From: Rubrivivax sp. | GTDB taxonomy: Bacteria; Pseudomonadota; Gammaproteobacteria; Burkholderiales; Burkholderiaceae_C | Assembly: GCA_022842595.1 (NCBI GenBank) | Contig: JALHPF010000001.1 | Coordinates: forward strand, 186,001-250,000 | Direction: 5' to 3' | Length of the DNA stretch: 64,000 bases | In this document: one piece after another, positions 28,801 through 37,580 of the stretch | Layout: the number at the start of each line of letters is the position of its first letter | Position numbering within the stretch: position 1 is the first letter of the stretch | The notes under the pieces: model-generated | Told to the model about the DNA's origin: nothing | What the model saw: only the letters and a program-made list of their open reading frames with translations | Databases searched by the model: none | Translations under genes and position numbers: made by a program

Positions 28801-29001
28801 GGCATCGGGGACCAGCGTCCGCTTCTGGCCGGTGCCGGTGTTCTCGATGACCACCGAAGTGCCGGGCGCGGCCTGCACCTGGCCGAAGATGTTGCCGGTG
28901 ACGTTGGTCTGGGCGTGCACCTGGCCTGCGCCGAGGCACATGCCGATGGCGCCAGCGATGACCGTCAGGCGTAGGGCCTTGTGATGTTTGAATCGAAGCA
29001 T
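25855..29001 (-). CDS. TonB-dependent receptor 2, Oar-like with N-terminal carboxypeptidase-regulatory domain
   Basis: A 1048-residue receptor of the Oar-like kind. After a signal peptide (about 1-30, ...GAGQVHA) comes a beta-sandwich carboxypeptidase-regulatory-like domain (about 34-110, with GNIFGQVQAAPGTSVVIENT), then a plug (YYINGFPVTNP, GGFGVEFGRSIGGVVNITTKSG) and a long barrel ending in TVGYEF. Oar-type receptors in other bacteria take up or handle large or protein substrates; the ligand here is unknown. It is not closely related to its two neighbours, which flank it and resemble each other. It has its own terminator and a 273-base upstream gap, so it is probably monocistronic. Confidence 0.93.
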   Translation of the reverse strand: MLRFKHHKALRLTVIAGAIGMCLGAGQVHAQTNVTGNIFGQVQAAPGTSVVIENTGTGQKRTLVPDASGRFTATALPVGIYRATLLRDGKTLSVSDGIQVSIGQGSEVLFSTGTGAAQTIQITGRIAQLDVSSTNNGSTLTSRQLDALPVAQNIQGIVQLAPNTTRADSRYPGGASFGGAAPSENSYYINGFPVTNPLNQLGSTDLPFGAISQAQVLTGGFGVEFGRSIGGVVNITTKSGTNTWTGGVSLSVAPNSLRSKSDDFFYADTGAFKATDPNPARRTDGTLYLRRGDNTRTETTLGAYIGGPIIADKLFIFAAVDQIKDDRGQVIGIRTATNNATSGWADRDNTNTRYFAKLDWNITNEHILEFSLIGDKHVQDETRRGYNYDTGAIGDAVSLRAKYTNLAANNLGVGSDAQVLRYTGYLTQDLTITALAGRSKSDHLNSFDGGPAVSSNIRQSNAAAANRFPGFTYNSPYAFAGGTTVLAPGSKDEVDALRFDLEYKLGNHTLRAGVDDVKLKSKAAGEVYAGNGYYLYASSTNGNLRNPGSTLSLLQGNALSAPTGNPAAPTRYYYGREIIFNTVTDAQSTQSAQYIEDRWQVTKDVIVTPGLRFEQYKNINGDGQTFLKVENSVNPRLAVAWDVNGDASTKVFATAGRYGVQIPTRLAVRGASRSTLTSDWFTYRGVDANGAPTGVVKLGTPFSNNNEYGQAKDPNVVSAQDMKPNSQDEFTIGFERALSPALNVGARATYRQLVATIDDHCDARPFVKFAADNNINTDNWAGYGCASFNPGKANTFLVDYAGDGKYTRVNLSAADLGFDKAKRTYMALDFFAEHPLKDGWYGKVTYTYAKNKGNTEGQTNSDLGQADVSLTVNWDNPELMQGGYGYLPNDRRHQIKAYGFLRVAPGLDIGANLLLASGRPKGCLGNYEGTPAFGESLEDYLDGGNNYGNDYRFCRVDGATTASFVPRGTLGTLPWDTRLDMNLVYRPSFVKGLTARVDVFNVFNKQTVQNIDEQQQPAFDATGTSATYGRTLSLTTARSVKLTVGYEF

Positions 29002-29218
29002 TGTTTGGAACTCCTGCGTCTTGCTATCTAAGGGACTGACTCTCGCGACCGCGACAGACCGACGCGACAGGCGGAAGAAAATCCCCGCTCTGTCTGTGGA
29101 ATATCAGCGACGTCGCCACTTGTACTTGATCCATCACCAAAACGCACGGCATCGCTGCCATCGGCATGGCACTCAGGTGGGCGGTTGTTGCGCCACTGCG
29201 CCAAACCAGCGCGCAGGC

Positions 29219-29246
29219 GAAAAAAAAAAGCGGGCCGAAGCCCGCT
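29219..29246 (-). terminator. Strong Rho-independent terminator after TonB receptor 3
   Basis: The minus strand reads AGCGGGC-TTCG-GCCCGCT followed by a run of ten T (29219-29228). The UUCG tetraloop and long T tract make this the clearest terminator in the window. Confidence 0.93.
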
Positions 29247-29274
29247 CTCAGAGTGCCGACGCGCCGCAGCGCGA

Positions 29275-32169
29275 TCAGAACTTCAGCGTCGCACCCAGGG
29301 TGTAGGCGCGGCCCACCACGTCGTAGTACGACGGGAAGGTGTTGCCGCTGTTCTGGCTGGTCTGGCCAATGGTGCTGCCCGTCAGAGGCGGCTTCTTGTC
29401 GAACAGGTTGGCCACCGACAGCTTGAACTTCAGGTTCTTCGTGGCGTTCCAGTCCACCGTGGCGTCGACCAGGTTGTAGGACTTGATCGTCGCGAACTGG
29501 GGCTGGAACACGGTCGTGCCACCCGGCTCCTCGATCAGCTTGCTGGTGAAGCGCCAGTTGTAGCCGAAGGTCCAGTCGCCGACGCTCCAGTTCGCGCGCT
29601 GCGAGAACTTGGTCTTCGGGCTAGGGCTGCAGCTGGTGCTGTAGAAGCCCAGGCAGTCCAGCAGCGGCGTGCCAGGAATGGTCAGGAACTCGTACTTGGT
29701 GGTTTCCGTGGCGCTCAGAGCCAGGTCGACACGGCCCCACTTCGGGTCGAGGCCGAGGTTGCGCAACGGCAGGCGATAGCGCACTTCCACGTCGACGCCC
29801 GAGACCCAGTCGGTGCCCAGGTTCGACTGCGCCAGGACGATGCCCGGCGCGGTGCCGCCGTTGAAGGTGCCATCGACCGGGCTGCGCTGGATCAGGCCGC
29901 ACAAGGTGTTGAAGCTCAGACCCGGGTTGAACGAGGTCTGGTAGCAGCCGTTGATGATCTGCGTGGCCGTGGCCGAGCTCACCGACTTCGTGACCTCGAT
30001 GGCGTAGTAGTCGACCGACAGGCTCAGGCCCGGCACGGCGGCCGGCTCGAACACGAAACCGACGGTCGTGGTGTCGGCTTCTTCAGGCCCCAGGTTGGGG
30101 TTGCCACCGGTCAGCACGTTGATCTGGCCGGCCGAGGGCTGCGGCACGCCGCCGATCAGGTTCGAGGGCACGCCCGTCTGCACGCACAGGGCTGCCAATG
30201 CGCCAGTCGGGGCGGAACCGGCACACGGGTCCACCGCCAGGTTCGACAGGCCGGTGACCTGCGGCTGGTAAAGCTCGTTCACGTTCGGCGCACGGGTGGC
30301 ACGCTGCTGCATGGCACGCAGGCGCAGGCCGGACACCGGAGACCATTCACCGCCGTACTTCCAGCTGCTGTAGTTCTGCTTGCGCTGGCCGCTGTCGAAT
30401 TCGGTGTAGCGATAGCCGAGCTCGAGGTTCACGCTCTTGGCGAACGGCAGGTCGGACAGCACCGGCACGATGGCTTCCATGAAGCCTTCGTTCAGCTTCA
30501 GCTTGCCGATCCGGTCGGGCAGCGGCGCGCCGGTGCCCAGCACTTCACCCTGGATCTGCGACGGACCGTCGGACTTGTTGCTGCCGACGACTTCACGGAT
30601 CTCGGCGCCCAGCGCCAACGACACCGGCGCCTTGGCGAACGGGCTCTTCACGGGGCCCAGGTCACCCGAGAACGACAGCGCGGCGGTCTTCTGCGTGACT
30701 TCCTGCTGCTGCAGGGCGTCGACGTTGAAGAAGCGAAGCATCGCCGGGGTGATGCTGCCTTCGGCGCCGAACACGTTCAGCGGAACGCAGCCGTTGGCGG
30801 TGCTGCGGCAGGCCGTGGTGCTGACGGCGTCGAGGGCCTGGCGCGAACGTGCCAGCGAACCCCAGTTCACGCGCGAGCTGACCTGGAAGGCGCGGCCGCT
30901 GGTCAGGTAGGCGTCGTAGCCCCAGGTGTCCAGCACCGGCAGCGTGCCCTTGGCGCCGACCGTGAACTGCGAGGTCTCGTTGTTGAAGTCGTTGATGCGC
31001 GGGCCGATCTCGGTGATGCGGCGGTTGATGGCCATCGACACGGTTTCGGTGCTGCCGACCGTGCAGTTGGTGATGGCACGGTTGGTGCCCGCCAGCGCAT
31101 TGCAGATCTGCGTGCGCATCGCCGCCGGGATGAACGGGTTGCCGATCGGCACCGTGTACACGTTGTTGAACGTACCGGTGCTGGCCAGGTTCAGCTCGAC
31201 CTTCGACCGCGTGTAGAACAGGTCGGCATAGACCTGCACGTTGTCGTTGATGCTGTACTCGCCCAGCGCGGTGATCTGGGTGCGCTCCAGCGGCGTGATG
31301 AAGTAGTTCGGCGGATTGAAGTTGAACGGCGTGACCGGTGAAGTCAGCGTTCCCGTGGCCGGGTTGATCTGGCGCGCGCCGCTCAGGCCGCGGGCCGTCC
31401 ACTGGGCGGCGGTCAGGTCCGACGGTGCCGTGACAGTGAATGCGGCCGGCACGGTGGTGCCCGAGCCGCCGGGGCCGCCGGAGGCGGAGTCGATCGAGAA
31501 CACGCTGAAAGGCCGCTCGCCTTGCGTCAGCGGCTTGGTGCGTGCCGTGCCCACGCTCAGTGCGACGTTGCCCTTGCCGTCGGCGAAGCCGGCGCCCAGG
31601 GTCAGGTCGCTGCGATAGCGCTTGGCATCGCCTTCTTCGGACACGCCGTACTGGGTCGAGGCTTCGACGCCCTTGAAGTTCTTGCGCAGCACGAAGTTCA
31701 CGACACCCGACACGGCGTCGGCGCCGTACACGGCCGATGCACCGCCGGTGACGATGTCAACGCGCTCGAGCAGCGAGATGGGAATGGAGTTCGTGTCGAC
31801 CACGCCGGCCAGGTTGAACGGCACCATGCGGCGACCATTGACCAGCACCAGAGTACGGTTGGTGCCGAAGTTGCGCAGCTGGATGGTGGCGCCACCGCCC
31901 GAACCGTTGTTCACGTTGTTGCCGATGGCCGGCGACGTGGCGGGCAGGCTGCGGATGACTTCTTCGACCGCGATCGGCTGGGTGACGTTCAGTTCCTCGG
32001 CATTGACGCTGGAAATGGGGCTGTTGGAAACAGCGCCCAGGGTGCGGATGCGCGAACCGGTGATCTCGACGCGCTCCGCGGTCTGTGCGTAGACCGGTGC
32101 CGACGTCAGCAGCAGGGCGCCGCCGAGTGCCACCAGCACGCCGGTGCAGACTTTCGTTCGTTTGAACAT
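29275..32169 (-). CDS. TonB-dependent outer-membrane receptor 3
   Basis: A 964-residue receptor with signal peptide MFKRTKVCTGVLVALGG... (about 1-28), the TonB-box-like segment AERVEITGSRIRTLGA, a plug with IQLRNFGTNRTLVLVNGRR and GGASAVYGADAVSGVVNFV, and a barrel ending in GATLKF. The start is ATG 32169 with AAGGAG 12-17 bases upstream. It shares signal peptide, plug motifs and barrel landmarks with receptor 1, suggesting duplication. The ligand cannot be inferred from its neighbours. It follows the peptide transporter ATPase gene on the same strand after a 413-base gap, so it probably has its own promoter. Confidence 0.93.
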   Translation of the reverse strand: MFKRTKVCTGVLVALGGALLLTSAPVYAQTAERVEITGSRIRTLGAVSNSPISSVNAEELNVTQPIAVEEVIRSLPATSPAIGNNVNNGSGGGATIQLRNFGTNRTLVLVNGRRMVPFNLAGVVDTNSIPISLLERVDIVTGGASAVYGADAVSGVVNFVLRKNFKGVEASTQYGVSEEGDAKRYRSDLTLGAGFADGKGNVALSVGTARTKPLTQGERPFSVFSIDSASGGPGGSGTTVPAAFTVTAPSDLTAAQWTARGLSGARQINPATGTLTSPVTPFNFNPPNYFITPLERTQITALGEYSINDNVQVYADLFYTRSKVELNLASTGTFNNVYTVPIGNPFIPAAMRTQICNALAGTNRAITNCTVGSTETVSMAINRRITEIGPRINDFNNETSQFTVGAKGTLPVLDTWGYDAYLTSGRAFQVSSRVNWGSLARSRQALDAVSTTACRSTANGCVPLNVFGAEGSITPAMLRFFNVDALQQQEVTQKTAALSFSGDLGPVKSPFAKAPVSLALGAEIREVVGSNKSDGPSQIQGEVLGTGAPLPDRIGKLKLNEGFMEAIVPVLSDLPFAKSVNLELGYRYTEFDSGQRKQNYSSWKYGGEWSPVSGLRLRAMQQRATRAPNVNELYQPQVTGLSNLAVDPCAGSAPTGALAALCVQTGVPSNLIGGVPQPSAGQINVLTGGNPNLGPEEADTTTVGFVFEPAAVPGLSLSVDYYAIEVTKSVSSATATQIINGCYQTSFNPGLSFNTLCGLIQRSPVDGTFNGGTAPGIVLAQSNLGTDWVSGVDVEVRYRLPLRNLGLDPKWGRVDLALSATETTKYEFLTIPGTPLLDCLGFYSTSCSPSPKTKFSQRANWSVGDWTFGYNWRFTSKLIEEPGGTTVFQPQFATIKSYNLVDATVDWNATKNLKFKLSVANLFDKKPPLTGSTIGQTSQNSGNTFPSYYDVVGRAYTLGATLKF

Positions 32170-32582
32170 GTGAACCTGACTCCTTAAGGAAGAAGGAATG
32201 CCTGAGAAAAAACCAAGACAGCCGCCGTGCACGACCCTGACCAAAAAGGTGCGCTCATACCCCGTGCCACGACATGGCTCGTGACTCGATTGTTGCGGGA
32301 AGCAAAATTCAAACGATCTACGGGTAACCCCTGATTCTTGTACTCAGGACGGGGCTTCTTTCCAGCAAGCCAGGGGGAAACAGCCGGCCCCGCCCCGTTG
32401 CCGGCCAGCCGACCCCTGCGCGCTCAGGGTATGTCTTGGACGAGACCCGCCGGATTCGGCCAATCGTCGTTGGCTCAGCACAACAGCAGCAGAGGCCAGT
32501 CGGTCTTTTGTCACGCTCGGTTCGGGGGTCTGACAGCCCGCGACACGGCGGTTTCGGCGGGCCACCCCGCTGGCGGTGTGCG
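32170..32582. other. Intergenic region between the peptide ABC transporter and TonB receptor 3
   Basis: These 413 bases contain no gene I can support. A weak inverted repeat (CCCCTGA ... TCAGG, about 32325-32350) and the leader of receptor 3 with its AAGGAG are the only features noted; the receptor promoter and the transporter terminator are not clear. Confidence 0.4.
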
Positions 32583-34463
<1,881 letters not shown>

Positions 34464-34633
34464 GATGCAAGCCTCTGGCCGACCGGGTTCGGCCCGTTGC
34501 GGTCATTCATTTCTTGCCTGCTTGGTCCCTCTGCAAAGGCGGGCTGGGGCTGGCTGTGGCGCTTATCCTCGGCGGCCTTCGCTGCGCTCAGGCTGCCCTG
34601 CGGCCCAGGCCAGTGGCCTGGTCCTTCGCCAGG

Positions 34634-34660
34634 CACAAACAGTCCACTGGACTGTTTGTG
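34634..34660. repeat. Palindrome CACAAACAGTCC-ACT-GGACTGTTTGTG, copy 1
   Basis: Two perfectly complementary 12-base arms flank a three-base loop. About 15 further bases on both sides are shared, in inverted orientation, with the copy at 34944-34970. Confidence 0.9.
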
Positions 34661-34943
34661 TCCGGGCTCAGTGCATCGGTCCCGCGGCCCCGCCGCCGAA
34701 CTCGCTGCGTTCGCTGCGCTCACTGCGCTCAAACACCTGCGGCGAGTCAGAGGTTGATCCGCGCTGCGCGCGGGGGCCGCGGGCCCTGTGCTCCTCGGCG
34801 CCTCCCATGCGCGCCACAGCCAGCCCCAACCCACCTTTGCAGCCACCGTGTCTTCTCTCCCCCGTCGCGCGCCGACACGTTGTCTGGGCTGGGTGAGTCG
34901 GGTGGCCCCTGGTGAGAAGTAAAGGCAGGGGAGCAAGCCCGGA

Positions 34944-34970
34944 CACAAACAGTCCGGTGGACTGTTTGTG
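34944..34970. repeat. Palindrome CACAAACAGTCC-GGT-GGACTGTTTGTG, copy 2
   Basis: The same 12-base arms with a different three-base loop. Its flanks (CCCGGA left, CCTGGCG right) mirror those of copy 1, so the unit has been duplicated in inverted orientation. It lies near the centre of the larger inverted repeat 34885-35037. Confidence 0.9.
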
Positions 34971-35118
34971 CCTGGCGAGCGCCCAGGGCGCAAGCCCTGG
35001 GCATGAGCGGAAGGGGCCACCCGGCTCGCCCAGCCCACGGGACCCACTTCGACAGCCGAAGGGGTCCGAGCGAACGACCGCAACGGGCCGATTGCAGACA
35101 GCAGTAACACGCGGCCCA

Positions 35119-36582
35119 TCAACTCAAGCCCCCCTTCTGCCGCTTGACGACCACCCGCGGCCGCATCACGCGGGCACGCGGGTCGAAGGCGTCGCGCACG
35201 CCATCGGCGAACAGGTTGGCGGCCAGCACCAGGGTCACCATGAAGCCGAAGGCCGAGGCGAATGACCACCAGACCAGCGGGTCGCGGCTCATCTCGTTGC
35301 GGGCCAGGTTGATCATGCCGCCGAAGCTGTTCATCGATGGGTCGACGCCGACGCCCACGTACGACAACACGGCCTCGTACAGGATGAGCGCCGAGAACTC
35401 GAGCACGGTCACGATCAGCATCAGGTGCGCCACGTTCGGAAAGATGTGCCGCACCAGGATGCGCGTGTCGCTCACGCCGAAGGCATTGGCGGCCTGCACG
35501 TAGTCCAGCTCGCGCAGCTTCAGCGTCTCGGCGCGCAGCAGGCGGCACAGCCCGGCCCAGCCCGTGGCACCCAGCACCAGGCACAGCAGGAACAGCTTGA
35601 TGTCGGCCCGCTCGGCCGCGGTCTCGAAGAGTTCCGGGTGCTTGTCCAGGAACACCTGCACCATCAGCACGCAGGCCGCGATCAGCAGCACGTTCGGCAC
35701 CGACGACAACACGGTGTAGACGTACTGCACCGCCTCGTCCACCCAGCCGCGGAAATAGCCGGCCAGCAGGCCCAGCACCACCGCCAGCGGCAGTGTCGCC
35801 ACTGTCGCCAATGCCCCGATGACGAACGCCGTGCGGATGCTCTTCAGCGACTGGTACAGCACGTCGTTGCCCGTGAGGTCCGTGCCCAGCAGGTGGTAGG
35901 GGCCCGACAGTGCCGTCGCCGGGCCGGCCACGAGCGCAATGCACCACAGCGTGGCCAGGCCCACGTGCCAGGGAATCGGGCCCTGGCGCAGGCGCACGGC
36001 CCGCCAGGTGGCAACGAAGCTGCTGCGGCGATGACGCGCCAGCAAGCCCAGCCCCAGCACCGACAGCGCCAGCGCCACCGCTGCGCCCGCAGCCAGGCCC
36101 AAGGCGCTGCGCCACAGCACGTCACCCGCCCAGTCGCGTTCGGGGTCGGCCAGGTGTGCGCCGCCGAATTGCAGCCTCGGCGCCACTCGCCGGATCTCGC
36201 CGTCGACGAGCAACGACTCCTTGGTGAAGCCCACCGTCGCCAGCGGCCGCGAATACGTGGCCTCGCGGCCGTTCAGCAGGTCGACCAGCAGCGCGTCCAG
36301 CAGCGACTGGGTGCGGGTGTCGTAGATCGGTGCGGCGCCGGCAGGCGCCCCGGCAGGCTGCGGCAGCTGCAGGCGGTAGTGCACGCTGTCCAGCAGCGTG
36401 ATGCCCAGGCACAGCAGCAGCACCAGGCTCGACGCCAGCGCCGGCGCGTCGCGGAACACGCGCTGCCAGCTGGCGGCGCGGTCGGGTCGGCGCAGTACGG
36501 CCACGGCATAGGCCAGCACGGCCAGCACCAGCGCCCAGACGGCGGCGTCGGTCCACAGCACGACGAGCTTGGGCAGGTTCAT
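35119..36582 (-). CDS. Peptide ABC transporter permease, OppC/YejE type, with N-terminal extension
   Basis: A 487-residue inner-membrane permease. The C-terminal 270 residues are the standard OppC-type domain with HLLGTDLTGNDVLYQ, a multi-helix core and the ATPase-contact loop QAANAFGVSDTRILVRHIFPNV. The first 200 residues are an extension with membrane segments at about 12-28, 50-66 and 155-180 and a periplasmic loop between, longer than most OppC proteins (about 300). It starts at ATG 36582, overlapping the preceding permease stop by four bases, so the two permeases are translationally coupled. Downstream the repeat island separates it from the ATPase. Confidence 0.9.
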   Translation of the reverse strand: MNLPKLVVLWTDAAVWALVLAVLAYAVAVLRRPDRAASWQRVFRDAPALASSLVLLLCLGITLLDSVHYRLQLPQPAGAPAGAAPIYDTRTQSLLDALLVDLLNGREATYSRPLATVGFTKESLLVDGEIRRVAPRLQFGGAHLADPERDWAGDVLWRSALGLAAGAAVALALSVLGLGLLARHRRSSFVATWRAVRLRQGPIPWHVGLATLWCIALVAGPATALSGPYHLLGTDLTGNDVLYQSLKSIRTAFVIGALATVATLPLAVVLGLLAGYFRGWVDEAVQYVYTVLSSVPNVLLIAACVLMVQVFLDKHPELFETAAERADIKLFLLCLVLGATGWAGLCRLLRAETLKLRELDYVQAANAFGVSDTRILVRHIFPNVAHLMLIVTVLEFSALILYEAVLSYVGVGVDPSMNSFGGMINLARNEMSRDPLVWWSFASAFGFMVTLVLAANLFADGVRDAFDPRARVMRPRVVVKRQKGGLS

Positions 36583-37562
36583 GACAGGCGCACCCGCGGG
36601 TCGACCCAGCTGTAGGCCACGTCGACCAGCACGTAGCTGGCGATGTAGAGCAGCGAACCCAGGAAGACCATCGTGCGCACGACCGCGAAGTCCTGCTTGC
36701 TGATGGCCTCGATGACGTAGGCGCCCAGCCCGGGCAGGCCGAAGAAGCTCTCGAACACCAGGCTGCCCAGGAAGACATACGGCAGGTAACTGCCGGCACT
36801 GGTGATGATGGGAATGAGCGCATTGCGCAGCACATGGCGGTAGAGCACCACGCTCTCGGCCAGGCCCTTCGCGCGCGCCGTGCGCACGTAGTCCTTGCCG
36901 ATTTCTTCCAGGAACATCGCGCGGTATAAACGCGCCTCGCCGCCCAGCCGCGCCACCAGCGACAGCAGCACCGGCAGCAGCAGGAACTTGATGGCGTCCA
37001 GCCCCGGCGCATAGCCCGACAGCGGCGCCAGCTTCAGCACACGCGAGAAGAAGTACTGGCCGACGATGATGTAGAAGAGGCTGCTGATCGACAGCATCAG
37101 CACGCAGGCCACCACACCCCAGAAGTCGAGCTTCGAGGCGCGGAACATCACCAGCAGCAAGGCGAACGCCGTGCTCGCGATCACCTGCAGCACGAAAAGC
37201 GGCAGCGCCATCTGCAGGCTCACCACCATGCGCGAGGCCACCTCGGTGCCGATGTCGCCGGCACTTTCGCCATCGGCACGGCCGAACTTCAGCGCGAACA
37301 GCGAGACGCTGCGTTCCCAGAAGATCGTCTCGGTGAGCTGCGCCGTACCCTGCACTTCAGGGTTGAAGTACAGCGGCTTGTCGTAGCCGCGCTCCACCTT
37401 CCACTTGACGATGGCTTCCTGCGTCACGCGCTTGCCGCCCAGGTTCAGGCGCGCCATGTCGTCGGGCGTGTTCAGCGTGAAGAAAAGCGTGAAGGTGAGC
37501 AGGTTCACGCCCAGCAGCACGAGCACGCCATACATCAGGCGGCGGGCGATGAAGTTCAGCAT
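36579..37562 (-). CDS. Peptide ABC transporter permease, OppB/YejB type
   Basis: A 327-residue inner-membrane permease with the N-terminal FIARRLMYGVLVLLGVNLLTFTLFF typical of OppB/DppB/YejB, a periplasmic loop (about 30-115) and five further membrane helices. The ATPase-contact segment is RTARAKGLAESVVLYRHVLRNAL. It lies 18 bases after the binding-protein gene and overlaps the next permease by four bases. It pairs with that permease to form the peptide channel. Confidence 0.92.
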   Translation of the reverse strand: MLNFIARRLMYGVLVLLGVNLLTFTLFFTLNTPDDMARLNLGGKRVTQEAIVKWKVERGYDKPLYFNPEVQGTAQLTETIFWERSVSLFALKFGRADGESAGDIGTEVASRMVVSLQMALPLFVLQVIASTAFALLLVMFRASKLDFWGVVACVLMLSISSLFYIIVGQYFFSRVLKLAPLSGYAPGLDAIKFLLLPVLLSLVARLGGEARLYRAMFLEEIGKDYVRTARAKGLAESVVLYRHVLRNALIPIITSAGSYLPYVFLGSLVFESFFGLPGLGAYVIEAISKQDFAVVRTMVFLGSLLYIASYVLVDVAYSWVDPRVRLS

Positions 37563-37580
37563 CGGGCGGGCGTCATGGCA

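Larger units (their letters stand above)
34464..35118. repeat. Gene-free island of nested inverted repeats inside the transporter operon
   Basis: These 655 bases between permease and ATPase genes show no credible coding sequence. Near the ends lie 16-base perfect inverted copies of TCGGCCCGTTGCGGTC (34489-34504, and reversed at 35076-35091). Inside are two copies of a 12-base-stem palindrome, inverted copies of a roughly 30-base GC-rich block (about 34531-34562 and 34803-34834), another inverted pair (about 34885-34911 and 35010-35037), and a perfect 9-base hairpin (34981-35002). The terminal repeats suggest a non-autonomous mobile element or a composite interspersed repeat; no transposase is present. 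Confidence 0.7.

Noticed and set aside
22646..32582. Cobalamin or other riboswitches ahead of the TonB receptors
   Set aside because: The leaders do not show the conserved B12-box or other recognisable aptamer cores.
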